From: Kribbella italica
GTDB taxonomy: Bacteria > Actinomycetota > Actinomycetes > Propionibacteriales > Kribbellaceae
Reading direction: 5' to 3'
Assembly: GCF_014205135.1 (NCBI RefSeq)
Contig: NZ_JACHMY010000001.1
Coordinates: 2,108,001-2,172,000 of the forward strand
Length of the DNA: 64,000 bases
Shown here piece after piece: positions 16,586 through 25,980 of this stretch. The translations under genes were made by a program, and so were the position numbers. Below the pieces are notes generated by a model. It did not search any database. It was not told where the DNA came from and was given only the letters and a program-made list of their open reading frames with translations. Each line of letters starts with the position of its first letter. Position 1 is the stretch's first letter.

Positions 16586-17965
16586 CTACCGCGCCAGGCG
16601 GGCGTCGATCTTCGAGGCGGCATCGGTGAGGAGTTTGTCGATGTCCGCGTCCTTCTTGGTCAGCACCTGCTGCACGACCGGGTCGAGCAGGGCGTAGACC
16701 TCCTGGCCCTTGTTGGACGGCTCGGGCAGCAGCTTGAGGCTGGTGGTGGAGTCGATGTAGCCCTGGAACTGCTTGACCGGGACGTTGCTGTACGGCTCAC
16801 GCCACTTGTTGTACTGGTCGTACGTCGCCTGGCTGAGCGGCGTGATGCCCGGACGGCCGACGAAGCCCTTGTCGGCGATCGTCTCCTTGGCGTTCTGCAC
16901 CGCGAGCTGCTCGTTGGTGTACTTGTCGAAGTCCTGCGACTTGATCCACTTCAGCGCCGCGACGATCTCGTTCTTGGACGCCTTCGGGTTGATCATCTTC
17001 AGCGAGCCACCGGTCAGCGTGCCGTGCGGGCCGCCGTCCTGCGGGAGCGCGCCGTGACCGTAGTCGGCCGGCTTCATGCCGAAGTTCTTCACCGCCATGT
17101 CGTAGGCGTCCGGCGCCTGCAGCACCATCCCGATCTTGCCGGCCGCGAAGTCCTGGCGGATCTCCTCCTGGTTGTAGAGGAAGTTGCTGCCCATCGCGTT
17201 GTCGGTCCAGCGCATGTCCTTCAGCAGCTGCAGCGCCTTCTTCGTCGGCGCGTCGTTGAAGGTCGACTTCTTGCCGTCCTGGCTCTGGACCGTGCCGCCC
17301 AGGCTGTAGGTCATCGTGGTCAGCATCCAGCCGCCGGTGTTGTCCTTGGTCAGCTGCGCGTACCCGGCCTTGCCGGTCTTCTCGGTGATCTGCTTGGCGT
17401 ACTGGCGGACCTCGTCCCAGTTCGCCGGCGGCTTGTCCGGGTCGAGCCCGGCCTGCGTGAACAGCGCGCGGTTGTAGGCCAGCCCGACCGAGAACACGTC
17501 GATCGGTACGCCGTAGATCCGGCCCGCGTCGTCCTGGACGATCTTCAGCGTCTGCGGGTTGAGGTCCTTGGTCAGGTCGACCAGCTTCAGCTCGTCGGTG
17601 ATGTCCGGCAGCTGCTTGTTCGGGATCATGTTGGCCGGCTCGGTGAAGCTGATGTTCATCACGGTCGGGAGCGAGCCACCTGCCACCTGAGCCTGGAAGG
17701 TCTGCGCGTCCCACTTCGTCTCGGTCGACTTGACCGTGATGTTCGGGTTCTCGGTCATGAACTTCTTGACGTTGCGGTCGAACGCCGCGATGTCGTTCGG
17801 CTTGTCGGGGGTCGGGCGGTCCCCGATCGTGATCGTCACCGGCGCGCTCTGGTCGACAGCGCCACCGCTGTCGGCGGCGGGCGTCGTACCGTCCGCGCAG
17901 GCTGCCGCCGTCAGCAGCAGGGCCGCGGACGTCAGCGCCGCGGCACACCTAGCCGTTCTCGTCAT
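16586..17965 (-). CDS. Extracellular sugar solute-binding lipoprotein (CUT1), 459 aa
   Basis: Signal peptide with lipobox LTAAAC (Cys23 lipidated), then a family-1 extracellular binding protein fold: VTITIGDRP near 43, a hinge with YGVPIDVFSVGLAYNRALF, and the C-terminal GxxITPLSQATY region. It captures the substrate at the outer membrane face and delivers it to the two permeases. First gene of the leftward operon, with GAGGAG before the ATG and a promoter whose spacer is the shared 23-bp operator. Substrate unknown, but co-regulation with the secreted beta-helix protein suggests a breakdown product of its target. Confidence 0.93.
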   Translation of the reverse strand: MTRTARCAAALTSAALLLTAAACADGTTPAADSGGAVDQSAPVTITIGDRPTPDKPNDIAAFDRNVKKFMTENPNITVKSTETKWDAQTFQAQVAGGSLPTVMNISFTEPANMIPNKQLPDITDELKLVDLTKDLNPQTLKIVQDDAGRIYGVPIDVFSVGLAYNRALFTQAGLDPDKPPANWDEVRQYAKQITEKTGKAGYAQLTKDNTGGWMLTTMTYSLGGTVQSQDGKKSTFNDAPTKKALQLLKDMRWTDNAMGSNFLYNQEEIRQDFAAGKIGMVLQAPDAYDMAVKNFGMKPADYGHGALPQDGGPHGTLTGGSLKMINPKASKNEIVAALKWIKSQDFDKYTNEQLAVQNAKETIADKGFVGRPGITPLSQATYDQYNKWREPYSNVPVKQFQGYIDSTTSLKLLPEPSNKGQEVYALLDPVVQQVLTKKDADIDKLLTDAASKIDARLAR

Positions 17966-18017
17966 CGGAACTCCTCAGGGGGTGTGGGCTGGGCCACAGT
18001 AGGTCCAAGTTCCGAGT

Positions 18018-18046
18018 AAGTTAAACCATGCGTGTTACTTTATCAA
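18018..18046 (-). promoter_or_regulatory. Promoter with embedded 23-bp operator, leftward ABC/catabolic operon
   Basis: On the minus strand: -35 TTGATA (18046-18041), 17-bp spacer, -10 TAACTT (18023-18018). Bases 18018-18040 are the exact reverse complement of 4712-4734; the match stops at both ends. Predicted start of transcription is near 18010, 45 bases before the ATG at 17965. Confidence 0.85.
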
Positions 18047-18081
18047 CGGCTGGTTCGGTCACGGTTCGGCACAGCGGTGGA

Positions 18082-18864
18082 TCAGGTGTCGAGGGCACCC
18101 ATCGGCATGAACTTGCGCGCCTGCTCGTCGGCCAGGAAGTCGATCAGCAGCTGGTTGACCAGGCCCGGCTTCTCCAGCGGCAGCCCGTGCGAGGCCCCTG
18201 GTACGACGGCCAGTTGCGCGGCGGGGAGCGCCTTCGCGATCTCCAGGCTGTGCTCGATCCGTACGCCGTCGTCGTCGCCCTGCATCACCAGGACCGGCAT
18301 GGTCAGCCGCTTCGCCAGCTCGCCCAGGTCGAGATCGGGCATCGTCCGCCACATCTCGGCCCACTTCGCGAACACGACGTCGAAGTGCCCCGGCCCGTCC
18401 GGCGCCAGCATCTCGTACTGCGCACGGAACGCCGTCGCCAGCTGCTCGAGCCCTTCGTCGGTCATCAGCTGCGCAGCCGCGGGCGTCTGACCGGCCCGCG
18501 TGAGCTCGGCGCCGATCAGGACGAGCTTGCGGACCAGGTCCGGCCGGGCCACCGCGAGCCAGGCGCCGAGCTTGCCGCCGTCGCTCCAGCCGATCACGTG
18601 CGCCGGCCCGATCTCCAGCCGCTCGACGAACGCGACGAGATCGGCGGTCAGCAGGTCCATCGTGACCGGGCCCTCGACGTCCGGCGTCCGGCCGTGGCCG
18701 CGGCGCTCGGGAACGATCACGGTGTAGTGCTGCGCGAGCGCGGCGAGCTGGGCGACCCAGCTCTCGCCGTTCACGCCACCACCGTGCAGGAGGATCACGG
18801 GCTCGCCTTCGCCCTCGACCTCGAAGTAGGTCAGCACTCCCCCGGCCTCGACGTACTGGCCCAC
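18082..18864 (-). CDS. Alpha/beta hydrolase, about 260 aa
   Basis: Alpha/beta-hydrolase fold: oxyanion region VILLHGGGVNGESW, nucleophile elbow GWSDGG (Ser), acid in VMQGDDDGV and His in GASHGLPLE. Family members include esterases, lactonases and enol-lactonases. Several GTG codons could start it (18873, 18867, 18864); 18864 leaves about eight bases after a GAGAGG ribosome site. It follows the DapA-like gene in the same direction by a few bases, so they form an operon. A lactonase step is conceivable next to sugar dehydrogenases, but not shown. Confidence 0.82.
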   Translation of the reverse strand: MGQYVEAGGVLTYFEVEGEGEPVILLHGGGVNGESWVAQLAALAQHYTVIVPERRGHGRTPDVEGPVTMDLLTADLVAFVERLEIGPAHVIGWSDGGKLGAWLAVARPDLVRKLVLIGAELTRAGQTPAAAQLMTDEGLEQLATAFRAQYEMLAPDGPGHFDVVFAKWAEMWRTMPDLDLGELAKRLTMPVLVMQGDDDGVRIEHSLEIAKALPAAQLAVVPGASHGLPLEKPGLVNQLLIDFLADEQARKFMPMGALDT

Positions 18865-18876
18865 CACAACCACCTC

Positions 18877-19683
18877 TCAGCTCACCGGCATCTGCTCCAC
18901 CATCTTCGCCGCCAGCAGTGGCAGCCGGACACCGGGCGTCGGGATCTCGCCTCGCGCGTGCAGAACGGCCTTGATCACCGTCGGGTTCGGCTCGGCGAAC
19001 AACGCCTTCGACAGACCCACCAGCTCACGCCCCAGCCGACGTCCGGTCGTCAGGTCGCCGGTGCGCCAGGCGTCGGTCATCGCGACGAACTTCGCGGTCT
19101 CCAGGTGAGCCGAGGCGAGGATCCCGCCGTGCGCACCCAGTGCGAGCATCGGCGCGATGAACGGATCGTCTCCACCCAGTACGGCGAAGTCGTCCGGCAG
19201 CTCCCCGCTCAGGAACAGCATCGTCTCGTCGTCGATCCCGCCGGCGGCGTACTTGATCCCGGCAACGTTCGGCAGCTCGGCGATCTTCCGCAGCGTCTCG
19301 GCGCTCAGCGACTGACCAGTGCGGTACGGGACGTGGTAGACGACCAGCGGGACCGGGCTCTCGAGCTGCCGGAAGTACTCCAGCACGCCCGCCTCTCCCG
19401 GCCGGACGAACGGCGGTACCAGACTCAGCCGAGCATCACCCCCGTTGCCTCCAACAACCAATGTCACCTCCCTGGCCTGACAAACCCGCGCGACCGTCTC
19501 CACCACCGCTTGCTGCTCGGCCGCCGTCAGACTCCCCGGCTCACCGGTCGTCCCCAACGCGACCAGTCCGCTCGCGCCGTCCCTCAGCACCCGCTCCGCC
19601 AGTGCCTCCAGCGCATCGAGCGCAACGTCACCTTCTGCGTCGAACGGAGTGATCAGCGGAACGAAGACACCAGTGAGGTTCAT
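18877..19683 (-). CDS. Dihydrodipicolinate synthase/KDG-aldolase family protein, 268 aa, with an apparent internal deletion
   Basis: DapA/N-acetylneuraminate-lyase superfamily. GTTGEPG (Thr44-Thr45 region), Tyr116 in VVYHVP and Schiff-base Lys144 in GIKYAAG keep the spacing of DapA (28 residues between Tyr and Lys). Family members cleave 2-keto-3-deoxy sugar acids or dehydrate keto-deoxy-glucarate, which would fit the enolase-type dehydratase nearby. Between VVGGNGG and SLVPPFVRPGE the chain lacks roughly 20-24 residues present in relatives, about one barrel helix. Divergent LysR gene at 19756; a CAGGCT hexamer at 19691-19696 could be its -10. Confidence 0.85.
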   Translation of the reverse strand: MNLTGVFVPLITPFDAEGDVALDALEALAERVLRDGASGLVALGTTGEPGSLTAAEQQAVVETVARVCQAREVTLVVGGNGGDARLSLVPPFVRPGEAGVLEYFRQLESPVPLVVYHVPYRTGQSLSAETLRKIAELPNVAGIKYAAGGIDDETMLFLSGELPDDFAVLGGDDPFIAPMLALGAHGGILASAHLETAKFVAMTDAWRTGDLTTGRRLGRELVGLSKALFAEPNPTVIKAVLHARGEIPTPGVRLPLLAAKMVEQMPVS

Positions 19684-19743
19684 GGAAGCCAGCCTGCTCG
19701 GCGTCTGACCCTAAGGTCCAGCTCACATCTCTAGCCTGATGCT

Positions 19744-19749
19744 TAAGCT
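19744..19749 (+). promoter_or_regulatory. -10 of leaderless LysR promoter within a GCTTAAGC palindrome
   Basis: TAAGCT ends seven bases before the ATG at 19756. It lies inside the perfect palindrome GCTTAAGC (19741-19748), a possible half of a LysR site in the 72-base divergent gap. Confidence 0.55.
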
Positions 19750-19755
19750 GTTCTT

Positions 19756-20616
19756 ATGCTCGATGTCCGCCGCCTGCGGCTGCTCCGCGATCTCGCCCAG
19801 CTCGGCACGATCACCGCGGTCGCCGACGCGCACACCTACACGCCGTCCGCGGTCTCCCAGCAACTCACCGTCCTGGAGCGCGAAGCCGGCACCCGCCTGC
19901 TCGAACGCACCGGCCGCCGCGTCACCCTGACACCCGCGGGTGAGCGGCTCGTCCAGCACGCCGAGAAGATCCTCGCCGCGCTCGAGGAGGCCCAGGCCGA
20001 TCTGGCCACGACCGAGCTCACCGGCCCGCTCCGCATCGGGGCCTTCCCGACCGCCGTACGGGCCCTTCTGCCGTCGACCCTCGTCCGCCTCGCCCGGGAT
20101 CATCCCCGCCTCGACCTGACCGTCACCGAGCTCGACCCGGCCGGCGCGCCGCGAGAGCTTCGGGAGCGGCGCCTGGATGTTGCCTTGGTCAACGATTACG
20201 ACGTGATGCCGGCCGTCGAAGCCGGTGAGACCCAGCCGCTGCTCGACGAGACGGTCTACCTCGCGGTCCACGGAGCTGAACGGTCCGTCGCCGACGCGGA
20301 GGGCTCACCGTGGATCGCCGGGACTCCCGGTACCGCGTGCCACGCGGTCACGCTGCACGTCTGCCGAGCCGCCGGCTACACGCCACGCATCCGCCACACC
20401 GCGGACGACTTCGACGCCGTCCTGGCGCTGGTCGCCGCCGGTCAGGGCGTCTCGCTCGTCCCGCAACTCGCCGCGGGATCACCGCCGGACGGCGTCACGC
20501 TGGTCCCGCTCGCGATCCGCCGCCGGACCAGCGTCGCCTACCGCGGCGGAGCCGCCAGGCATCCGGCGATCGCCGCCTTCGTCGCCGCTGTCCGGGACGC
20601 CGCCACGGCGTACTGA
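19756..20616 (+). CDS. LysR family transcriptional regulator, 286 aa
   Basis: Typical LysR N-terminal helix-turn-helix (MLDVRRLRLLRDLAQLGTI onward, with TPSAVSQQLTVLEREAG) and C-terminal periplasmic-binding-protein-like effector domain (PLRIGAFPT onward). Normal length, slightly short. It diverges from the DapA-like/hydrolase operon across 72 bases, the classical arrangement for a LysR protein controlling its neighbour, so it is likely that operon's activator. The ATG is preceded by TAAGCT in leaderless position and no Shine-Dalgarno. Confidence 0.9.
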   Translation: MLDVRRLRLLRDLAQLGTITAVADAHTYTPSAVSQQLTVLEREAGTRLLERTGRRVTLTPAGERLVQHAEKILAALEEAQADLATTELTGPLRIGAFPTAVRALLPSTLVRLARDHPRLDLTVTELDPAGAPRELRERRLDVALVNDYDVMPAVEAGETQPLLDETVYLAVHGAERSVADAEGSPWIAGTPGTACHAVTLHVCRAAGYTPRIRHTADDFDAVLALVAAGQGVSLVPQLAAGSPPDGVTLVPLAIRRRTSVAYRGGAARHPAIAAFVAAVRDAATAY

Positions 20617-20631
20617 CCGGTCGGTGGAAAG

Positions 20632-20644
20632 AGGTTCGCAACCT
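20632..20644. promoter_or_regulatory. Short inverted repeat upstream of the dioxygenase gene
   Basis: AGGTT, three bases, AACCT in the 95-base gap before the dioxygenase gene. It could be an operator; no promoter elements are clear. Confidence 0.3.
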
Positions 20645-20711
20645 TTTGCTCCCGCTCGGCAACTTACTAGGTAGACCGGGCGATGGGGCCCGGCGGACCG
20701 AGAGGTAGGAC

Positions 20712-21542
20712 ATGCCAGCGGTGAACGACGTCGACGTGAACGGATTCTGGGAGAACGGCTGGACGATCGTGCGCGGGGTCTACTCCCCCGACGACATCCA
20801 GCGGCTCCGCGAGGCCGCGCACTGGTCCCGGAAGAACTTCGGTGGTGACCTGCTCGCCAACCCACGGCTGCGCGAGGTGCTGACCGACGGCACCTTCGTG
20901 AAGATCGCCCGGCAGATCCTCGGCGAGGACAAGATCGTCTACACCGGCGACAGCGCGTTCACCGTCAACGGCGTCCAGCGCGGCTTCCACAAGGACAACG
21001 CCGACCGGGTCGACCCGAACGCTCCCGACTGGAAGGGTCGGTACACGATCCTGCGGTTCGGCATCTACCTGCAGGACCACTACCGCCACACCGGCGGCCT
21101 GAACCTGCGCCACCAGTCGCACAACACGCCCGACCTGAAGGTCGGCGACAACGTCTACGTCCGCACCCGGGTCGGCGACGTCGCGGTCTGGAGTCTGCGC
21201 ACCACCCACAGCGGCAACGGCACCCTGCTGCGCTTCCCGAAGTCGAAGGCGCCGCTGCCCCACCAGCACGACAAGTTCCCGAAGTGGCTGGTCGCGAGCA
21301 AGGACGGCGACCGGATCGCCCTGTTCGCCGCCCTCGGTCTCGACGACGCCCACATGAGCCGCTACGTCGACTACCTGAAGACCCGCAAGTACATGGTCGA
21401 GATCTGGGGCAGGTCCCGCTACGACCAGGCCGCCCTCACCGCCGCGAGCAAAGCCGGCCTGATCGTCCGCGACGTCCCCCGCGAGGTCGCCGACGACCCG
21501 ACCGCCGGCCAGCACACCGACTACGCGGCCCTGCCTTACTAG
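20712..21542 (+). CDS. Phytanoyl-CoA dioxygenase (PhyH) family protein, 276 aa
   Basis: Fe(II)/2-oxoglutarate-dependent oxygenase fold. The likely metal triad is HxD in GFHKDNAD (about residues 98-103) and a distal His in TTHSGNG near 170; an Arg further on would bind 2-oxoglutarate. Such enzymes hydroxylate lipids or small metabolites; the substrate is unknown. GAGAGGTAGGAC precedes the ATG. The stop codon overlaps that of the convergent DUF4185 gene in CTAG (21539-21542). It does not look like part of the sugar operons, as it has no 23-bp operator. Confidence 0.85.
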   Translation: MPAVNDVDVNGFWENGWTIVRGVYSPDDIQRLREAAHWSRKNFGGDLLANPRLREVLTDGTFVKIARQILGEDKIVYTGDSAFTVNGVQRGFHKDNADRVDPNAPDWKGRYTILRFGIYLQDHYRHTGGLNLRHQSHNTPDLKVGDNVYVRTRVGDVAVWSLRTTHSGNGTLLRFPKSKAPLPHQHDKFPKWLVASKDGDRIALFAALGLDDAHMSRYVDYLKTRKYMVEIWGRSRYDQAALTAASKAGLIVRDVPREVADDPTAGQHTDYAALPY

Positions 21543-22609
21543 CCGAAGCCGCGGACGCGGAACTGCATCGCTCGGTAGGGCCAGCCGGCGTCGGTCTTCC
21601 ACTGGCTCACCGAGAGATGCAGGTCGCTCAGCGTCGACCCCGGGATGATGTAGCCGCCGTACAGCTGGGCGACGTGGTTGTCGTTCTCCTGGCCCCAGGT
21701 GCCGCCGTAGATGAGGGTCTGGCGGTTGGCGGTGTAGAGGTTCGACGTCGGGGTGTCCATGATGATGCCGTCGATGCGGTAGTCGCCGGCGTTGAACCAG
21801 GTCAGGATCCACTTGCCGCCGAGCGGGCGCAGGCAGAGCTCGCCGAAACTGCCGGTCAGGATCGGGGTGGCCGGGTTGCCCCAGGCCCAGACGCCGTCGC
21901 GGAACCCCCAGGGCTCGTACGCCGCGGGGTTGGCGATCTGGTTGCTGCGGACCCGCTTCAGGATGATCGGCTTGTTGCGCTGGAAGCCGGTCGAGTACAC
22001 GTACACGTAACCGTCGCTGCCCTCACCCCAGGTGATGCACTGGAACAGGCCGCCGTCGATGTTCGGCTGGAACTTCGCGCCGGTGTGGTACCAGCTCGCG
22101 CCGGAGTTGTCGCTGCGCCAGATCTCGGTCCAGACCACGTTGCCCAGGCCCTTGTTGACCATCGCGTGCAGGTACATCGACCCGCCGATCGTGATCACGT
22201 CCGACGGCAGCACGGTCGAGAACGTCGGGTTGTCGTGCGGGTAGTCCCACAGCTGCTGGGCCGCCGCGCCACCGACCGCGCCCGACCACTTCACGCCGCT
22301 GTTCAGATCGGTCGTCGTCGACCACAACGCGACCGGCGAACGCCACCACCCACCGCCGACGCGTGCCTCCTCGAAGGTGTCGCCGAACATGAACAGCATC
22401 CGCCCGTCCGGCGTCCGGACCGGGATCCCGAGGTCGGTCGCCGCCATCCGGAACCGGTCGGTCAGCCCGGGCCCGGTCAGATCGGCGACCTTGTTCGTCG
22501 TCACCGCCTGGACGCCGGCCCCGCCGCTCACGGCGGCGGACGCGGTTCCTGGTACTGCGGCCAGCACACCGGCACCGGCGGCGGCTTTCAAAAACGTCCT
22601 GCGGTCCAT
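21539..22609 (-). CDS. Secreted DUF4185 protein, GH183-type (putative endo-D-arabinanase), 356 aa
   Basis: The N-terminus MDRRTFLKAAAGAG is a twin-arginine signal ending near ASA (residue 25). The rest is a beta-propeller-like DUF4185 domain with MLFMFGDTFEE, NPTFSTVLPSD and WGEGSDGYVYVYSTG motifs. Established knowledge: DUF4185 proteins from Microbacterium and mycobacteria define glycoside hydrolase family GH183, endo-acting on D-arabinan of arabinogalactan. Whether this one has that specificity is inference. A GAGGAG ribosome site precedes the ATG, and a LacI-type palindrome lies 25 bases upstream. Confidence 0.85.
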   Translation of the reverse strand: MDRRTFLKAAAGAGVLAAVPGTASAAVSGGAGVQAVTTNKVADLTGPGLTDRFRMAATDLGIPVRTPDGRMLFMFGDTFEEARVGGGWWRSPVALWSTTTDLNSGVKWSGAVGGAAAQQLWDYPHDNPTFSTVLPSDVITIGGSMYLHAMVNKGLGNVVWTEIWRSDNSGASWYHTGAKFQPNIDGGLFQCITWGEGSDGYVYVYSTGFQRNKPIILKRVRSNQIANPAAYEPWGFRDGVWAWGNPATPILTGSFGELCLRPLGGKWILTWFNAGDYRIDGIIMDTPTSNLYTANRQTLIYGGTWGQENDNHVAQLYGGYIIPGSTLSDLHLSVSQWKTDAGWPYRAMQFRVRGFG

Positions 22610-22633
22610 GGCGACTCCTCCAGGGGCGGATGG

Positions 22634-22645
22634 GAAATCGATTTC
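22634..22645. promoter_or_regulatory. LacI-type operator upstream of the DUF4185 gene
   Basis: GAAATCGATTTC is a perfect 12-bp palindrome with the central CG typical of LacI/GalR operators, within GGGAAATCGATTTCTCC. It lies 25-36 bases before the start codon. No LacI-family gene is in this window, so the regulator is encoded elsewhere. Confidence 0.7.
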
Positions 22646-22716
22646 TCCCGAGCCTGGTACCCCAGAACTGCCAAGTCAAGGACTCAGCCAGGCGTTACCA
22701 CCCTGGTCGAAGAGTG

Positions 22717-23535
22717 TCAGTCCTTGCCGGTGGCGACTGGCCTCGAGGGATCGGTGATCCACTCCGACCACGAACCCACGTACACCGGCGCGTCCACCCC
22801 GGCGATCTCCAGCGCGAGCGCTTCATGCGCCGCGGTCACACCGGACCCGCAGTACGCACCCACCGGCTGCGACCCATCAGCACCCAACGCCGCAAACCGT
22901 TCACGCAGCTCCTCGGCGGGCAGGAAGTGCCCATCGGCGGAGACGTTCCCGGTGGTCGGCGCGTTCACCGCACCCGGAATGTGCCCGGCCACCTTGTCCA
23001 TCGGCTCGACCTCACCGGCGAACCGCTCGGGAGCGCGGGCATCCAGCAGGACACCTCCCGAGGCGATGCCGGCAGCACCGTCTGCATCAAGTACTCGAAG
23101 GCTTCCAGGAACAGCTTCGAAATCACCCTGAGCATCCGCCGGCAGCGCCGTACTGACCTCTCCCCCAGCGGCTTTCCACGCTTCGAAACCCCCGTCGAGG
23201 ACCCGCACGTCCGCCACCCCGAAGTACCGCAGCACGAAACGCGCCCGTGCCGCCGCCATTGAGTTGGCCGCGTCGTACACGACGACCACCGACTCGCCGG
23301 AGATGCCGGTCCGCCGCACCAACTCCGTCACCACGCTTGCGGAAGGCAACGGATGCCGCCCGCCCTCACCCGGCGGACCGGCCAGGTCGGTGTCCAGGTC
23401 CACGAAGTACGCCCCAGGCACATGCCCGGCGTCGTACGCCTCCCGTCCAGGCGGTCCCATCAGGTTCCACGTCGCGTCCAGCACGACCACACCTGATGCA
23501 GCGCGCAGCTCGGCCGCGGTGATCAACGGGCTCAT
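22717..23535 (-). CDS. Sulfurtransferase (two rhodanese domains), 272 aa
   Basis: Tandem rhodanese domains; the second has the active-site Cys in AYCGSGVTA (CGSGVTA is the thiosulfate/3-mercaptopyruvate sulfurtransferase loop) and the first is degenerate (VVYDAANSMAAAR). Motifs EAYDAGHVPGA and HIPGAVNAP mark the two CH2A-type segments. It moves sulfur from thiosulfate or mercaptopyruvate to a thiophilic acceptor in the cytoplasm. Its ATG overlaps the thymidine-kinase stop (ATGA, 23532-23535). This pair and its right-hand neighbours resemble the conserved sepH-side cluster of Streptomyces. Confidence 0.92.
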   Translation of the reverse strand: MSPLITAAELRAASGVVVLDATWNLMGPPGREAYDAGHVPGAYFVDLDTDLAGPPGEGGRHPLPSASVVTELVRRTGISGESVVVVYDAANSMAAARARFVLRYFGVADVRVLDGGFEAWKAAGGEVSTALPADAQGDFEAVPGSLRVLDADGAAGIASGGVLLDARAPERFAGEVEPMDKVAGHIPGAVNAPTTGNVSADGHFLPAEELRERFAALGADGSQPVGAYCGSGVTAAHEALALEIAGVDAPVYVGSWSEWITDPSRPVATGKD

Positions 23536-24185
23536 GATGCAGAACCTCCGAACGGGAGTACCTCGGGAGACAGCGTGGCCCGCGCCCGCGCCGTGGTCAG
23601 CCGGCGCCGGTGGTGCCGTCGGCAGAGTACTTCGTACGCGACCTCGTGGTCGTCCTGCTCGATGTCGCCGACGACCAACTGGTCGCCCTCGGTCACCATC
23701 TCGCCGCCGATCGTCCGCGCGTTGTGGGTTGCGCGCTCACCGCACCAGCACAGCGCCTCGACCTGGAGCAGCTCCATCCGGTCGGCCAGCTCGACCAGTC
23801 GCGCCGAGCCGGGGAACATCCGCGCCCGGAAGTCGGTCAGGATGCCGAAGCAGAACACGTCGACCTGCAGCTCGTCGACCAGCCGGGCCAGCTGCTCGAC
23901 CTGCTCGGGCTGGTAGAACTGCGCCTCGTCGCAGACCGCGTAGTCGATCCGGCCGCCGTGGGTCAGCTCACCGACGACGTAGTCCCAGAAGTCGAAGTCC
24001 GGGCGGACCTCGATCGCCTCGGCCGCCAGGCCGAGCCGCGACGACAGCACGTTGTCGCCGGCCCGGTCGTGGCTGGTGAAGATCCGCCCCAGCCGGCCGC
24101 GGGCCCGATGGTTGTGATCCATCTGCAGCGCGAGGGTGGACTTGCCACAGTCCATGGTCCCGGTGAAGTAGAGGAGCTCAGCCAC
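23532..24185 (-). CDS. tdk: Thymidine kinase, 217 aa
   Basis: Type II thymidine kinase. P-loop GTMDCGKST at residues 9-17, DEAQFY motif for the catalytic Glu, and a zinc-binding lasso with CWCG and a distal CRRHHRRR. It phosphorylates thymidine in the salvage pathway. GTG at 24185 gives the family's N-terminus (AELLYFTG); a CAGGAT hexamer at 24194-24199 could be a near-leaderless -10. Translationally coupled to the sulfurtransferase gene. The Cys in the P-loop (MDCGKS) is somewhat unusual versus MFSGKS but is seen in actinobacterial relatives. Confidence 0.93.
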   Translation of the reverse strand: MAELLYFTGTMDCGKSTLALQMDHNHRARGRLGRIFTSHDRAGDNVLSSRLGLAAEAIEVRPDFDFWDYVVGELTHGGRIDYAVCDEAQFYQPEQVEQLARLVDELQVDVFCFGILTDFRARMFPGSARLVELADRMELLQVEALCWCGERATHNARTIGGEMVTEGDQLVVGDIEQDDHEVAYEVLCRRHHRRRLTTARARATLSPEVLPFGGSAS

Positions 24186-24275
24186 GGGCGCCCATCCTGC
24201 CAAAGTCGCTTGCGGGTCAGTAACGCCGGGGGGCGTCGGCTTTCGTTCTGGACCCTCGTCAGGTTCTACTGGGTC

Positions 24276-25925
<1,650 letters not shown>

Positions 25926-25952
25926 CCCCGCCAGCTCACCCGCACGCCGCCC

Positions 25953-25965
25953 AACAAGTACCAGC
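25953..25965. repeat. Half of an AAGTACCAGCC hairpin repeat
   Basis: AACAAGTACCAGC matches bases 409-421 exactly but the other arm is absent. It lies in the 55-base gap between two convergent genes, the same type of place as the complete copies. Confidence 0.5.
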
Positions 25966-25980
25966 GCCCGCCGAGGTCTC

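Noticed and set aside
15689..18019. 776-codon plus-strand frame over the permease and binding-protein genes
   Set aside because: Antisense shadow without recognisable motifs.
393..22716. Integrated phage or transposon as cause of the accessory block
   Set aside because: No integrase, transposase, att-like direct repeats or tRNA seen at either border.
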